Below are positions 1-7,526 of a stretch of DNA of 9,606 nt, in pieces; within the stretch, counting starts at the first letter, position 1; every line of letters begins with the position of its first letter. A program made the translations under genes and the position numbers. Source of the stretch: Sulfitobacter sp. (lineage in GTDB: Bacteria > Pseudomonadota > Alphaproteobacteria > Rhodobacterales > Rhodobacteraceae); contig JAGXHD010000134.1 in assembly GCA_024636395.1 (NCBI GenBank), positions 1-9,606 of the forward strand, in the 5' to 3' direction. The notes under the pieces are model-generated. The model worked only from the letters and a program-made list of their open reading frames with translations, did no database searches and had not been told where the DNA came from.

Positions 1-74
1 ACGGATTACTTAGATATCGGAGGCAATGAGAGTTGCGGGAGAAGTGTCGCGCAAACACACATTGAAAAAAATGT

Positions 75-114
75 CCGAAAGGTTTCCGTTTCATCAGAAA
101 CGGAAACCTTTCGG
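75..114. terminator. Perfect 18-bp hairpin, terminator-like on the minus strand
   Basis: Bases 75-92 are exactly complementary to bases 97-114, with the 4-nt loop ATCA. On the minus strand the stem is followed after three bases by a run of seven T, the form of an intrinsic terminator. On the plus strand it is followed only by CTTTAG, a weak U tract. No minus-strand gene ends here within the window, so it may serve a gene that lies to the left, or be part of the end of the decayed element that begins at 156. The structure is seen directly; its role is inferred. Confidence 0.6.
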
Positions 115-155
115 CTTTAGATGCCATCTTGACGAAACGACAGATAGGAAATCTG

Positions 156-2250
156 ATGGTCGAGAACGTGCAACAACTAAATCTACGTCACGACTAGCCC
201 GCGACATCCGAAGAAATCAACCTCAACACCTGCGATGATGTCGATTGCGTAAAATACGGTGTTGTTCCAAATTTTTCGCTACCCACCTTCACAGGCCACA
301 ATGCTGCTCAACGCAAGCTTCTCGCATCAATGAAGGTGCCAGCTCTTGCGACTGGCAGGCGCATCTCCACACTCAACGGCGATGATAAGGCGATGGGGAT
401 ATCCCAGGTATTCGAGTATGCGGGCGATCCACGTGTTTGGGATTACGGGAGAAATCTTATTTGCCACCACCGAAGGGAAACCGGACCTGCGAGATATGGT
501 TCAATGTTCTTTCGAATGAACATCTCCTCAATGAAGTCGACAGTCTGATGACGCAAAATGGCCTACTTGAGGGGTCGGTCAGTAGGTGTTTTGGCGTTCG
601 GTATCTGGATGCGCCCGACGAGTTTATCTTCAATGGAACGCACGCGAAACTCGCGCCTGTGCGCAGAGGGAAACGACCAAAGCTTGCTCGATCCCGGATC
701 ATCCATAAGCCCTCTTAAGGAAAGCCCGGTGCGCGTGTCTCCGTTTCTCTGGACCATCAGGCACAGAAGAAAAAAGCGATAATGTGCGCTTGCTCAGGGC
801 GCTGGCAGATAGCGCGAATATCAACGACCTACAATGTCTTCTGTCGGGCCTCGACACCCGCAAGAAATGCGGTGTGATCCGCATTTACAGTCGCATTTTT
901 TTCTTAAATAATCCTACTCGCGTTCGAGCCCGCAAAACTGCAAGAATGGAAGGCCAAGGAAGATGCGTCGGACCGGTGCAGCCATATGCGCATCGCGCAT
1001 GATGATTTAGTTATTTCAGCAGCCGGGGAAAGCAGGTTTGATCGCCGCCTGACGCTGCTTCAGTGCTCAGTCAGCGCAGATATCCATAGCGGATATGTCT
1101 TCCTGATCGATGCAAACTTTGACCCTCGGTCGATCCTGCTGCTTTCTTTGAGGCCCAATACCTTGATACGGATGGCCAGCCGACCAATCTTCGTAAGAAA
1201 TATACCCGGAAGGCCGGCCAAATCGTAAGCGTGCCATTGCTTCACTTCCAAGGGCCAAGCGGTGGGTTCGATGAGGCCGTGTTCTTCGCCAGTGCCGAGA
1301 ACAGCTGGCGCGTCTTTGAGGAAAAGTTAAAGAACACCTATGAAGAGGACATTTCTTGCGGCATTGACCTGCCCGATGATGTTCAACAGGGGCTTTGGGA
1401 CTCAGGTGCGCGCCGCCAAATTCTCAATCAGGTCCGAAACGGATACTTCGGCCTTGTCGATACCGACCGCGATCACTGCGGCAGCTTCAAAGGGGCAGTC
1501 GTCAAGCCGACCTATACGAAGGCTGCTAATCTTGCGTGCCTGCGTAAAATATTGTCGGCTGATAAGATTACCTTGGTCGGCAAGCAGAAGGCCGGTGCAG
1601 GTAGTACCTCACATTTTCCGCGACTTGATTCAGGAGGACTTGTTCGAATGGTTTGTGATGTCATTCGATAAGGAAGCTTCTACGCAAACAAACCAGAGCC
1701 GCATCCGGAAGTTCGAGAAGGCACTCGAAGAGTTTGCCGAAATTGAAACACGGTTGGTAGGTTAAAATCTCCCGAGATGGGAGCTGTTGAGACGTGTCTG
1801 CGCAGCAGGACTGAAGCCAGCAATGGAGACCGATATCCAGGACGGAGTGCGTCCTTTTCCGATCGCCAACTTTCAGTCTGCCCAGTTCCCACAGTTTTTG
1901 GCCAGTTCGCCTGTCCAGCATTACGGTGAAACCGAAAAGACGGTGGCCTTCCCAGTGCTCCGGTTAAAATATCGGAAGCGTTTGCAGGCCGTTGGCTTCG
2001 ACCAGAATACTCATGACGATGAGTTAAGGGAGGCTCTCGCCCGTCGTGTGCTGAATACTACGATCCCCCGCAGTGTCCGCGTTTATGAACTCAGTGCGTA
2101 GCCGGATCAGTCCAACCGCGCGTGCAGATGGTCGCGGCAGCCGCAATGGCCCCAGCTATACAAATGGCGCAGTGTTTAATCCCGCCGTCCTGGACGCGCT
2201 ATTGAGTATCTATGGCGTGTATGAAGACTGGTTCGAGGCACGGGAATGGC
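156..2250 (+). pseudogene. Heavily decayed large zinc-finger, transposase-like gene
   Basis: One protein of about 700 residues can be followed across all three plus-strand frames. It starts at ATG 156 behind AGGAA (146-150). In-frame stops occur at 195-197 (TAG), 716-718 (TAA) and 1763-1765 (TAA). Frameshifts are needed near 471, 772 (A run), 908, 1129, 1597 and 2062 (C run). Residues keep one style across each break. Visible parts are an N-terminal CX4C pair (codons at 231 and 246), a second Cys pair (462 and 488), a basic helical region around 775-870, then a segment reading SADIHSGYVFLIDANFDP at about 1073-1126. From memory, an Asp followed by GYVF and NFDP resembles the catalytic core of large DDE-type transposases with N-terminal zinc ribbons, but I cannot name the IS family. 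The 3' end is uncertain; recognisable protein fades near 2250, just before a hairpin. GC content is visibly lower than in the genes to the right. It is certainly non-functional as one product. The transposase call is moderate and the pseudogene call strong. Confidence 0.72.
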
Positions 2251-2261
2251 ATTCTGAATCA

Positions 2262-2295
2262 AGAGGCCCCCGCGAAATAAATCGCGGGGGCCTCT
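2262..2295 (-). terminator. Perfect 14-bp GC-rich hairpin ending the capsule export operon
   Basis: Bases 2262-2275 pair perfectly with 2282-2295 around the 6-nt loop AATAAA; most of the stem is G:C. It lies about 75 nt beyond the stop codon of the minus-strand kpsE-like gene, where an operon terminator is expected. On the minus strand it is followed by TGATTC, so the U tract is poor. On the plus strand CTATG follows. It could therefore work in both directions, or through stem strength alone. The stem is seen directly; the terminator role is inferred. Confidence 0.65.
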
Positions 2296-2370
2296 CTATG
2301 TCCCAAAAGTCGGAATGCGTCACGGAGAGATCCGGCGGGCGTTTAAAGTGTTTGCAAGGCACCCGACCGG

Positions 2371-4080
2371 TCAGGACGTGACCTGCTCTCGCAGAATCGA
2401 GGCAGTCAGAGAAAGCATCAGGTAAATCCCGCCGAAGATCAGAAACGCAAGAATGGTATTTTCGAACTTGCGCGGATAGCTGGGTTCTTCACTCGCCACC
2501 GGGCGCACAGCGATGGTCAGATACCGCACCTGACGGCTGGCCTCGGTACGGGCCTGCTCCAGTCCGGTCTGGGCAAGTTGTGCATTGGTATCCGCGTTCA
2601 TCAGATCCGCTTGCGCCAATTGCAACGTCACCGCCTGCCTGGCCAGCGAATTGGAGCCCTCCGTCGCGTTGGTCATACGGTCGTTGAGCTGGGCAAGTGT
2701 CGCTTGCAGGCGGCGCACATCGCCTTGCACCCCCTCCACTTTGGCGCTGTTGGGGCGCGCGTTGTCGAGCAGTGCTGCAAGCTCGAGCTCTTTCTCGATC
2801 ATCAGGCTTTCGTAGTTCGTGATCTGTGCACGGATCGCGCCGATGACGGCTTCCGGGTCCACACCGTTGGTCACTTGAAGCTCGATCAGCCTTTGCTGGG
2901 CCGCGCGGCGCTCCTCCTGAGCCTTCTCGAACCCCAGCTCGGCATCGCGCATCCCGCTGTCCCGCTTGTCCTGGCTCAGGCTGTTGACCCGCTCCTCTGC
3001 GTATTTCAGCAGCCGCTCCGAGAACTCGGTCGCGACCTGCGGATCGGCCGCGATCACTTCCATCCGGATCACACCTTCGGTGGGATCGTAGCCGATCTTA
3101 ATGTTTTTCTTGTAGAGCTTGTAGGCCTCTTCATTGGTCGGATCCTCGTTCAACCGTTGGATCACATCGATGTCGCCTGACGTGAAATGATCCTTGAAGC
3201 CCGCGTCGCTGTCGAGCCGCAGCATCGCATCCTTGGACTGCAAATAGGCCTGCGTGGCGATGCTGTCGGCGGAGTTGGCGAATTGCGTGGGCAACAGGCC
3301 GCCAAAGGGGCTCGGACCCCCGCCACCCTCGTTTTGGATGATGAGAAACTGGCTATCCGTCGCGTACATGGGCGTTGCGATTTTGTAAAAATAGTAACCT
3401 GCGCAGAATGTCGGGATCAGCACGAAGAATGCGAGGCGGACCAGCAGCAGGCCCATCTTCTTGCGCCGACGACGTGTAATATCGCGCTGGATCTCCGAAA
3501 TCTCGCGCATGCGCCGTTCCATCGGGCTGGGCATCTCACCCGTCGAGGGCAGTGTGTTGCGCCCCGTCGGCACGGTCTGGGGCAACTGCACGCGCCCCGC
3601 CCCTGCGCCACCTGGGACCGCAGGCAGATCGTCAAATGCGCTGCCGGGGCCGCCCTCATGCTGCACGCCGCCCGCTTGTGGCACTACAAGCTCCAGCATG
3701 TTGGAGCGCTGGAACGGGTCGATGCCCTTTTCCCGCAGCAGCCGAACGGCATCAAAATCGGACGTCGCGGGCAGCCCGTGCTTTTGTGCAACCCGCCGCG
3801 CCATGCGCAGCTGGCGGCCGGTCAGCCCCTCGCGTCGGATCGCATCCATATCCACCTCGCCGCTCACCTGCGCTGCAGAGGCCACATCGCCAGACCGGAC
3901 GTTAGAGTACTCATCGGCTGTTGCCGCTTCCCGAGTAGGCGGCACGGCGATCGGGCGGCGCGGCACAGCCTCCGCAGCACTTGTCCGCTCGGGCGCTGCC
4001 GGCTGCGGCGTCTCGCCCTCGGTGCTTGCGCTCGGGCTGCGCTTGATCCGAAATTTTCTAGCTTTTGGTTTGATAATCAT
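2371..4080 (-). CDS. Capsule polysaccharide export inner-membrane protein, KpsE/BexC/CtrB-like, with long N-terminal extension
   Basis: In group 2 capsule export, KpsE-type proteins sit in the inner membrane and span the periplasm, linking the KpsMT ABC transporter to the outer-membrane channel. Seen here (569 residues from ATG 4080): a charged, proline-rich, probably disordered cytoplasmic region (about 1-205) with a compact helical patch at 77-131; a basic RRRRKK stop before a first membrane helix (about 210-231); a periplasmic part with long coiled-coil helices (about 370-520); the proline-rich EEPSYPRKFE (531-540); and a second membrane helix (542-563) with a short cytoplasmic tail. Two end-proximal helices around a coiled coil are typical of the family, whose members usually have about 370-420 residues, so the first 200 residues are extra. 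I prefer ATG 4080 over an in-frame TTG at 4110, which would overlap kpsT by 53 nt rather than 23. It is translationally linked to the upstream ATPase. Confidence 0.85.
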   Translation of the reverse strand: MIIKPKARKFRIKRSPSASTEGETPQPAAPERTSAAEAVPRRPIAVPPTREAATADEYSNVRSGDVASAAQVSGEVDMDAIRREGLTGRQLRMARRVAQKHGLPATSDFDAVRLLREKGIDPFQRSNMLELVVPQAGGVQHEGGPGSAFDDLPAVPGGAGAGRVQLPQTVPTGRNTLPSTGEMPSPMERRMREISEIQRDITRRRRKKMGLLLVRLAFFVLIPTFCAGYYFYKIATPMYATDSQFLIIQNEGGGGPSPFGGLLPTQFANSADSIATQAYLQSKDAMLRLDSDAGFKDHFTSGDIDVIQRLNEDPTNEEAYKLYKKNIKIGYDPTEGVIRMEVIAADPQVATEFSERLLKYAEERVNSLSQDKRDSGMRDAELGFEKAQEERRAAQQRLIELQVTNGVDPEAVIGAIRAQITNYESLMIEKELELAALLDNARPNSAKVEGVQGDVRRLQATLAQLNDRMTNATEGSNSLARQAVTLQLAQADLMNADTNAQLAQTGLEQARTEASRQVRYLTIAVRPVASEEPSYPRKFENTILAFLIFGGIYLMLSLTASILREQVTS

Positions 4081-4717
4081 ACAACTGCTTCGCTTCTTCC
4101 AAGCTGTCAAAAACGTTCAGCTGCCCGTCCATCAGGACCGCGGCAGTACGCGCGAATTTTTCTAGCGTTTGCGCCTGGTGCGAAACGATTACAATCGTCG
4201 TCGTGCGCAGGCGTTCTTGCAGGATTTCGCCTGCTTTTCTATTGAATTCGACATCCGTCGTCGACGGCATGCCTTCGTCGATGAGGTACATGTCAAAATC
4301 CAGCGCCAACATGAGCGCGAAGGAAAACCGCGAGCGCATGCCGGAAGAATATGTTCCCAAGGGCTGGTCGAAATACTCGCCGAGCCCACAGAGCCAGCGG
4401 CAGAAACTCTCGACGTAGTCCGGATCAAGCCCGTAGAGCCGCGCGATATAGCGTGAATTCTCCATTGCAGAGACCTTACCCACGACACCGCCCATAAAGC
4501 CGAGCGGAAACGAGATCTTGCAGCCGCGCTCGATTTCGCCTTCGTCCGGCTTCTCAAGTCCCGCCATCATGTTGATCAGAGTACTCTTGCCGGTTCCGTT
4601 GGGCGCGAGGATCCCCATGGATTTGCCAAGCTCGACACGGAACGACACCCGGTCAAGAATGACCTTGTGCTGTGTTCCTGTCCAGAAAGACTTGGAAACG
4701 TTACGAAATTCCAGCAT
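4058..4717 (-). CDS. kpsT: Capsule polysaccharide ABC transporter ATP-binding protein, KpsT-like
   Basis: This is the ATPase that powers polysaccharide export through a KpsM-type permease on the cytoplasmic face of the inner membrane. The 219 residues carry every ABC motif: Walker A APNGTGKST (38-46), the signature SSGMR (124-128; the family commonly has SSGM rather than LSGGQ), Walker B MYLIDE (143-148) and the H-loop histidine 180. Length is normal for KpsT (about 220), and the lack of the C-terminal carbohydrate-binding domain of Wzt separates it from O-antigen transporters. ATG 4717 is preceded by GGAG about 10 nt upstream. Its 3' end overlaps the kpsE-like gene. It is the first gene of the visible minus-strand unit; no permease gene precedes it, since the region upstream is divergent and holds plus-strand genes. 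Family call is strong; the symbol is by similarity. Confidence 0.9.
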   Translation of the reverse strand: MLEFRNVSKSFWTGTQHKVILDRVSFRVELGKSMGILAPNGTGKSTLINMMAGLEKPDEGEIERGCKISFPLGFMGGVVGKVSAMENSRYIARLYGLDPDYVESFCRWLCGLGEYFDQPLGTYSSGMRSRFSFALMLALDFDMYLIDEGMPSTTDVEFNRKAGEILQERLRTTTIVIVSHQAQTLEKFARTAAVLMDGQLNVFDSLEEAKQLYDYQTKS

Positions 4718-4805
4718 TACGCGCCTGCTCCGGCTCAGTTTGCGGGGTGAAGTTAAGCCTCTCTTTCGGAGGGTATACGTCCGCCTATCAACGGAATTTG
4801 ACCAT

Positions 4806-4835
4806 ATTATGTCCGATTAGGAAACAAATGTACAA
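4806..4835 (-). promoter_or_regulatory. Possible promoter of the kpsT-kpsE unit
   Basis: Read on the minus strand, TTGTAC (4830-4835) and CATAAT (4806-4811) are separated by 18 bp, matching sigma-70 hexamers at 3/6 and 5/6 positions. Transcription would begin near 4799, giving a leader of about 80 nt before ATG 4717. The spot is also more AT-rich than its surroundings. The match is only moderate and other starts are possible. Confidence 0.3.
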
Positions 4836-4992
4836 CAAGACCTGACAGCAAAATCTGGCCAACCAGAGCGTGCATCACGCTGCACAGGCTGCGCCGGCAG
4901 CCCGGGCTGCACTGGCCCGCCGAGCATCGGAAAACGGCCCCTATCCGGCATGGCAGGCTTGGCAAACACGCCGCGCCGCTTACCTCAGCCCC

Positions 4993-5577
4993 ATGAAAGA
5001 TATTCGCCCCACACTTCACGCCTGCACACTGTGCGCACAGCGCTTCCATACCACGGCCACAGGCCATCGGCCCAATCCGGTGGTCTGGTTTCAACCCGGT
5101 GCGCGTTTGCTGATCGCGTCGCAGGCGCCCGGCATGAAGGTCCACCGCGCCAATACCCCTTTCTGGGATGCCTCCGGCGTGCGCCTGCGCAGCTGGCTGG
5201 GGCTTGAGGAAGAAGCGTTCTACGACCGCTCCCGCGTCGCGATCATTCCGATGGCCTTCTGCTTTCCCGGCTATGACGCCAAAGGCAGCGATCTGCCGCC
5301 CCCGCCGATATGTGCCAAGACGTGGCGGGCGGACGCGCTGGCGATGGTACAAGATGTCCGGCTGACCGTTTTGATCGGCGGCCACGCAATGCGCTGGCAT
5401 CTGCCCGGTTTCACCACCGTGACGCAGGCGGTGCGAGATTGGGAGAGCCATCCGCCCGGCACCTTCGCCTTGCCACACCCCTCATGGCGCAATACGGGTT
5501 GGCTCAGGAAAAATCCGTGGTTCGAGGCCGACGTACTCCCCCGCCTGCAAACCGCCGTTGCCGAGGTGATGACATGA
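4993..5577 (+). CDS. Uracil-DNA glycosylase family protein, family-4-like with Fe-S cysteines
   Basis: UDG-superfamily enzymes remove uracil, or related lesions, from DNA as the first step of base excision repair. With ATG 4993 the protein has 194 residues. It holds CX2C at 11/14 and CX16C at 90/107, the pattern of four cysteines that bind a 4Fe-4S cluster in family 4 UDGs. The first active-site motif reads SQAPG (43-47), with Gln where family 4 usually has Glu (GEAPG). The C-terminal motif HPSWRN (162-167) supplies the conserved histidine. The reading frame stays open upstream to a GTG at 4870, but that part is Ala/Arg-rich, lies outside the recognisable domain and contains a 14-bp palindrome (4897-4910), so I chose the later ATG even though it has no clear Shine-Dalgarno sequence. 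The gene overlaps the next by 4 nt (ATGA), suggesting coupled translation. Substrate range cannot be told from the sequence. Confidence 0.82.
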   Translation: MKDIRPTLHACTLCAQRFHTTATGHRPNPVVWFQPGARLLIASQAPGMKVHRANTPFWDASGVRLRSWLGLEEEAFYDRSRVAIIPMAFCFPGYDAKGSDLPPPPICAKTWRADALAMVQDVRLTVLIGGHAMRWHLPGFTTVTQAVRDWESHPPGTFALPHPSWRNTGWLRKNPWFEADVLPRLQTAVAEVMT

Positions 5578-6359
5578 CCGATACCCCGCTTGATGCAGCC
5601 CATGCCGCCATGATGGCCGCTCCCGACGATGATACAGCCCGTCTGCGGTTCTACGAGCGGATGGCGGATGCAGAGCTATATCTTTTGCTGGAGGACGAGC
5701 CTGAAGGCGACCAGATCAACCCCCGGGTGATGGACAGCGAGGGCGCGCAATATCTGCTTGCATTCGATCGCGCCCAGCGCCTCGCACAATATGCTGGCGA
5801 TGCGGCGTCGTATGTGGCGCTCTCGGGCCGCAATGTGGCCGCGATGCTGGAGGGGCAGCCACTGGGCATCGCGCTCAACGTCGATGTCGCCCCCTCTGCG
5901 ATCCTGCTGCCGGAGACAGCCGTGGACTGGCTGCGTGAAACGTTGACCCATACCGCAGCCGAAGTGGAAGCCAAGATCGAGAGCGTGCTGCCGCCCAAGG
6001 GCCTGCCGGAGCAACTGATCACCGCGATAGATGAAAAACTCGCGACTGCCACGGGCATGGCCGCAAACGCCTGGCTGGTGGGCGTGGCCTATGAAGGGGG
6101 CGGACGCGGGCATCTGCTGGCCTTCATCGACGCGATCCCCCGCGCGCAGGACGCACTGGTGCGCGCGGCTTCCGAAGCGCTGACGTTCTCGGGGATCGAA
6201 GCGGGGGCGATGGACGTAGGCTTTTTCAACCACACTGATGCGACCGTTGCCAAGTTAATGAAAGTGGGCCTGCGTTTCGATCTGCCGCAGATGGAGACGT
6301 TACAGAAAACGCCACGCCTGCCCGGCGGAGACGGCGATGCACCGCCAATTCTGAAATAA
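5574..6359 (+). CDS. SseB family protein
   Basis: The name comes from the enhanced-serine-sensitivity protein SseB, whose biochemical role is poorly defined; many alphaproteobacteria carry a chromosomal homologue unrelated to type III secretion. The 261 residues show the usual two-part layout: an N-terminal SseB-type domain (about 6-115, with the LRFYERMADAELYLLLE start and a LAFD segment) and a C-terminal domain (about 150-250). The protein is acidic, without membrane segments or signal peptide, so probably cytoplasmic. ATG 5574 lies within the ATGA overlap with the upstream glycosylase gene, which fixes the start despite a longer open frame upstream. The two genes are probably one operon; this linkage does not by itself show a repair function. 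Confidence 0.8.
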   Translation: MTDTPLDAAHAAMMAAPDDDTARLRFYERMADAELYLLLEDEPEGDQINPRVMDSEGAQYLLAFDRAQRLAQYAGDAASYVALSGRNVAAMLEGQPLGIALNVDVAPSAILLPETAVDWLRETLTHTAAEVEAKIESVLPPKGLPEQLITAIDEKLATATGMAANAWLVGVAYEGGGRGHLLAFIDAIPRAQDALVRAASEALTFSGIEAGAMDVGFFNHTDATVAKLMKVGLRFDLPQMETLQKTPRLPGGDGDAPPILK

Positions 6360-6440
6360 TGGCGCGTTTTGGCTCAATTCACGTCACAGCCCCGCGAGTT
6401 CACGCAGATGCGAGATGCAATGAAGGCCGGACGCGCCTAG

Positions 6441-6471
6441 CCTGATGTCAGACAACAAAAACCCCATCAGG
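6441..6471 (+). promoter_or_regulatory. Inverted repeat reaching into the YHS gene's ribosome binding site
   Basis: CCTGATG (6441-6447) is complementary to CATCAGG (6465-6471), with a 17-nt A/C-rich loop. The right arm covers the AGG of the Shine-Dalgarno AGGAG (6469-6473), which lies 6 nt before ATG 6480. If formed in the mRNA it could partly block ribosome binding. A 7-bp stem with a 17-nt loop is weak and may be chance. Confidence 0.3.
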
Positions 6472-6479
6472 AGATCCAC

Positions 6480-7004
6480 ATGAACCGCCTTACCCTCCCC
6501 TTCGCCGCCGCAATCTCTGCCCTGACGCTTGCCACTTCCGCCGCCGCCGGCGAGCAGTTCGTGGACGAAACCGGCTTTGCCGTCTCCGGGTACGATGTGG
6601 TATCCTATTTCTCCCTGCCGCAAAGCGCGGTCGGCCAACCCCAGACTGCCCCGGTGGAAGGCAACAAGGCGATTACCGCAGAGTATAACGGCGCCACATT
6701 CGCGTTTGCGTCCGAGGCAAACCGCGACGCCTTCACCGCCGATCCCGCAAAATACGTGCCGCAATACGATGGCCATTGCGCCTACGGCGTGGCGAAGGGC
6801 GGCAAAGTACCGGGCAACCCGACCCTGTGGCGGATCATCGATGACAAGCTTTATCTCAATATAACCCCCAACGTCGTGGGATTCTGGGAAGAGGACATTC
6901 CGGGCAATCTGACCCTGTCGCGCGATAACTGGCCAAGCCTCGATCCAAAGCCCGCTTCCGAGGCGACCATTCCCCAGTGGTCCTCCATGGCGCCCAAAAG
7001 CTGA
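6480..7004 (+). CDS. Exported YHS domain-containing protein
   Basis: The 174-residue product has a clear signal peptide: a short basic start, a hydrophobic core (about 6-18) and an Ala-rich end with likely cleavage after A23, so it should be periplasmic. The mature part is a YHS-type domain: GYDVVSYF (37-44), FASEANRDAFTADPAKYV (76-93) and YDGHCAYG (96-103) with the single cysteine C100. YHS domains are short folds often linked to metal or heavy-metal handling; the exact function of these exported relatives is not established. A good AGGAG stands 6 nt before the ATG. Three bases after its stop begins the rhodanese gene, so the two are very likely co-transcribed. Confidence 0.85.
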   Translation: MNRLTLPFAAAISALTLATSAAAGEQFVDETGFAVSGYDVVSYFSLPQSAVGQPQTAPVEGNKAITAEYNGATFAFASEANRDAFTADPAKYVPQYDGHCAYGVAKGGKVPGNPTLWRIIDDKLYLNITPNVVGFWEEDIPGNLTLSRDNWPSLDPKPASEATIPQWSSMAPKS

Positions 7005-7007
7005 TCT

Positions 7008-7487
7008 ATGGCTCCGGCGTCTCCCCCTTCTGACGCTCTCTCCCCCCGCCAACTCTATGTTCGGCGGGGTATTCTGCTGGGTGGGCTCGCGCTTAGCGGC
7101 CTCGGTGCTGCGCATTGGTTCAATATTGGCGGCAGCATCGAGGGATCAGCGCTCAGCGTTCAAGACGCCCATGCGGCCGCGTCCGCAGGCACCCTTACCC
7201 TGATCGACATCCGCCGCCCCGATGAATGGCGCACGACAGGCATCGGCGAAGGCGCAGTACCGCTGGACATGCGCGATCCAGCGTTCGAGGAGAAGCTGCT
7301 GGCGCTCGTCGCCGGTGTGCAGGCCCCCGTCGCGCTTATTTGCGCGCGCGGTGTGCGCTCGCGGCACCTTGCGTCCCGGCTGGAGGGGGCGGGATTTACC
7401 AATATCATCGATGTGCCGGAGGGCATGTTTGGTTCGGGCGCGGGGCCCGGATGGATCGCGGCGGGGTTGCCGCTGATCCACGCCTGA
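7008..7487 (+). CDS. Membrane-anchored rhodanese-like sulfurtransferase
   Basis: Rhodanese domains move sulfane sulfur through a cysteine persulfide. The 159 residues have a polar N-terminus with RR at 19-20, one hydrophobic helix (about 21-39), then one rhodanese domain (about 47-157). Visible are the LIDIRRPDEW segment (65-74), the active-site loop CARGVRS (112-118) with C112 as the expected catalytic cysteine, and the conserved DVPEGMFG (135-142). The positive charges before the helix suggest the N-terminus is inside and the domain faces the periplasm, the same compartment as the YHS protein encoded 3 nt upstream; the RR could also be a weak Tat-like signal. No obvious Shine-Dalgarno precedes the ATG, so it may depend on coupling to the YHS gene. 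The substrate is unknown. Confidence 0.85.
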   Translation: MAPASPPSDALSPRQLYVRRGILLGGLALSGLGAAHWFNIGGSIEGSALSVQDAHAAASAGTLTLIDIRRPDEWRTTGIGEGAVPLDMRDPAFEEKLLALVAGVQAPVALICARGVRSRHLASRLEGAGFTNIIDVPEGMFGSGAGPGWIAAGLPLIHA

Positions 7488-7491
7488 CCGA

Positions 7492-7520
7492 TTGCCGAGA
7501 CCGCACCGCTGGCGTATAGC
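7492..7520 (+). promoter_or_regulatory. Possible rimO promoter giving a leaderless mRNA
   Basis: TTGCCG (7492-7497) and TATAGC (7515-7520) are exactly 17 bp apart. The usual start of transcription, about 7 nt after the -10 box, falls on the A of the rimO ATG (7527). There is no Shine-Dalgarno sequence in front of that ATG, which fits leaderless translation. The hexamers match sigma-70 consensus only partly (4/6 each) and sit in the short gap after the rhodanese gene, so chance is possible. Confidence 0.35.
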
Positions 7521-7526
7521 CTCTGC

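Noticed and set aside
26..238. Small open frame starting MRVAGEVSRK behind GGAGG
   Set aside because: It runs straight through the perfect hairpin at 75-114 and then out of phase over the start of the decayed gene; the ribosome site is only 2 nt from the ATG. No recognisable protein character.
2073..2381. Open frame treated as a separate small gene
   Set aside because: Its first part (to about 2250) is the C-terminal piece of the decayed transposase-like gene after a +1 shift; the rest crosses the hairpin at 2262-2295 and is unlikely to be coding.
3187..4245. Long plus-strand open frames opposite the kpsE-like gene
   Set aside because: They are antisense shadows in GC-rich DNA; the minus-strand frame has clear family features and they have none.
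4767..4783. CGGA...TCCG repeat around GTATAC upstream of kpsT as an operator
   Set aside because: The arms are only 4 bp and the centre is not symmetric, so it is too weak to call.
4870..4992. N-terminal extension of the glycosylase from GTG 4870
   Set aside because: The added 41 residues are low-complexity Ala/Arg, precede the CX2C-containing domain start and cover a 14-bp palindrome; family length fits ATG 4993.
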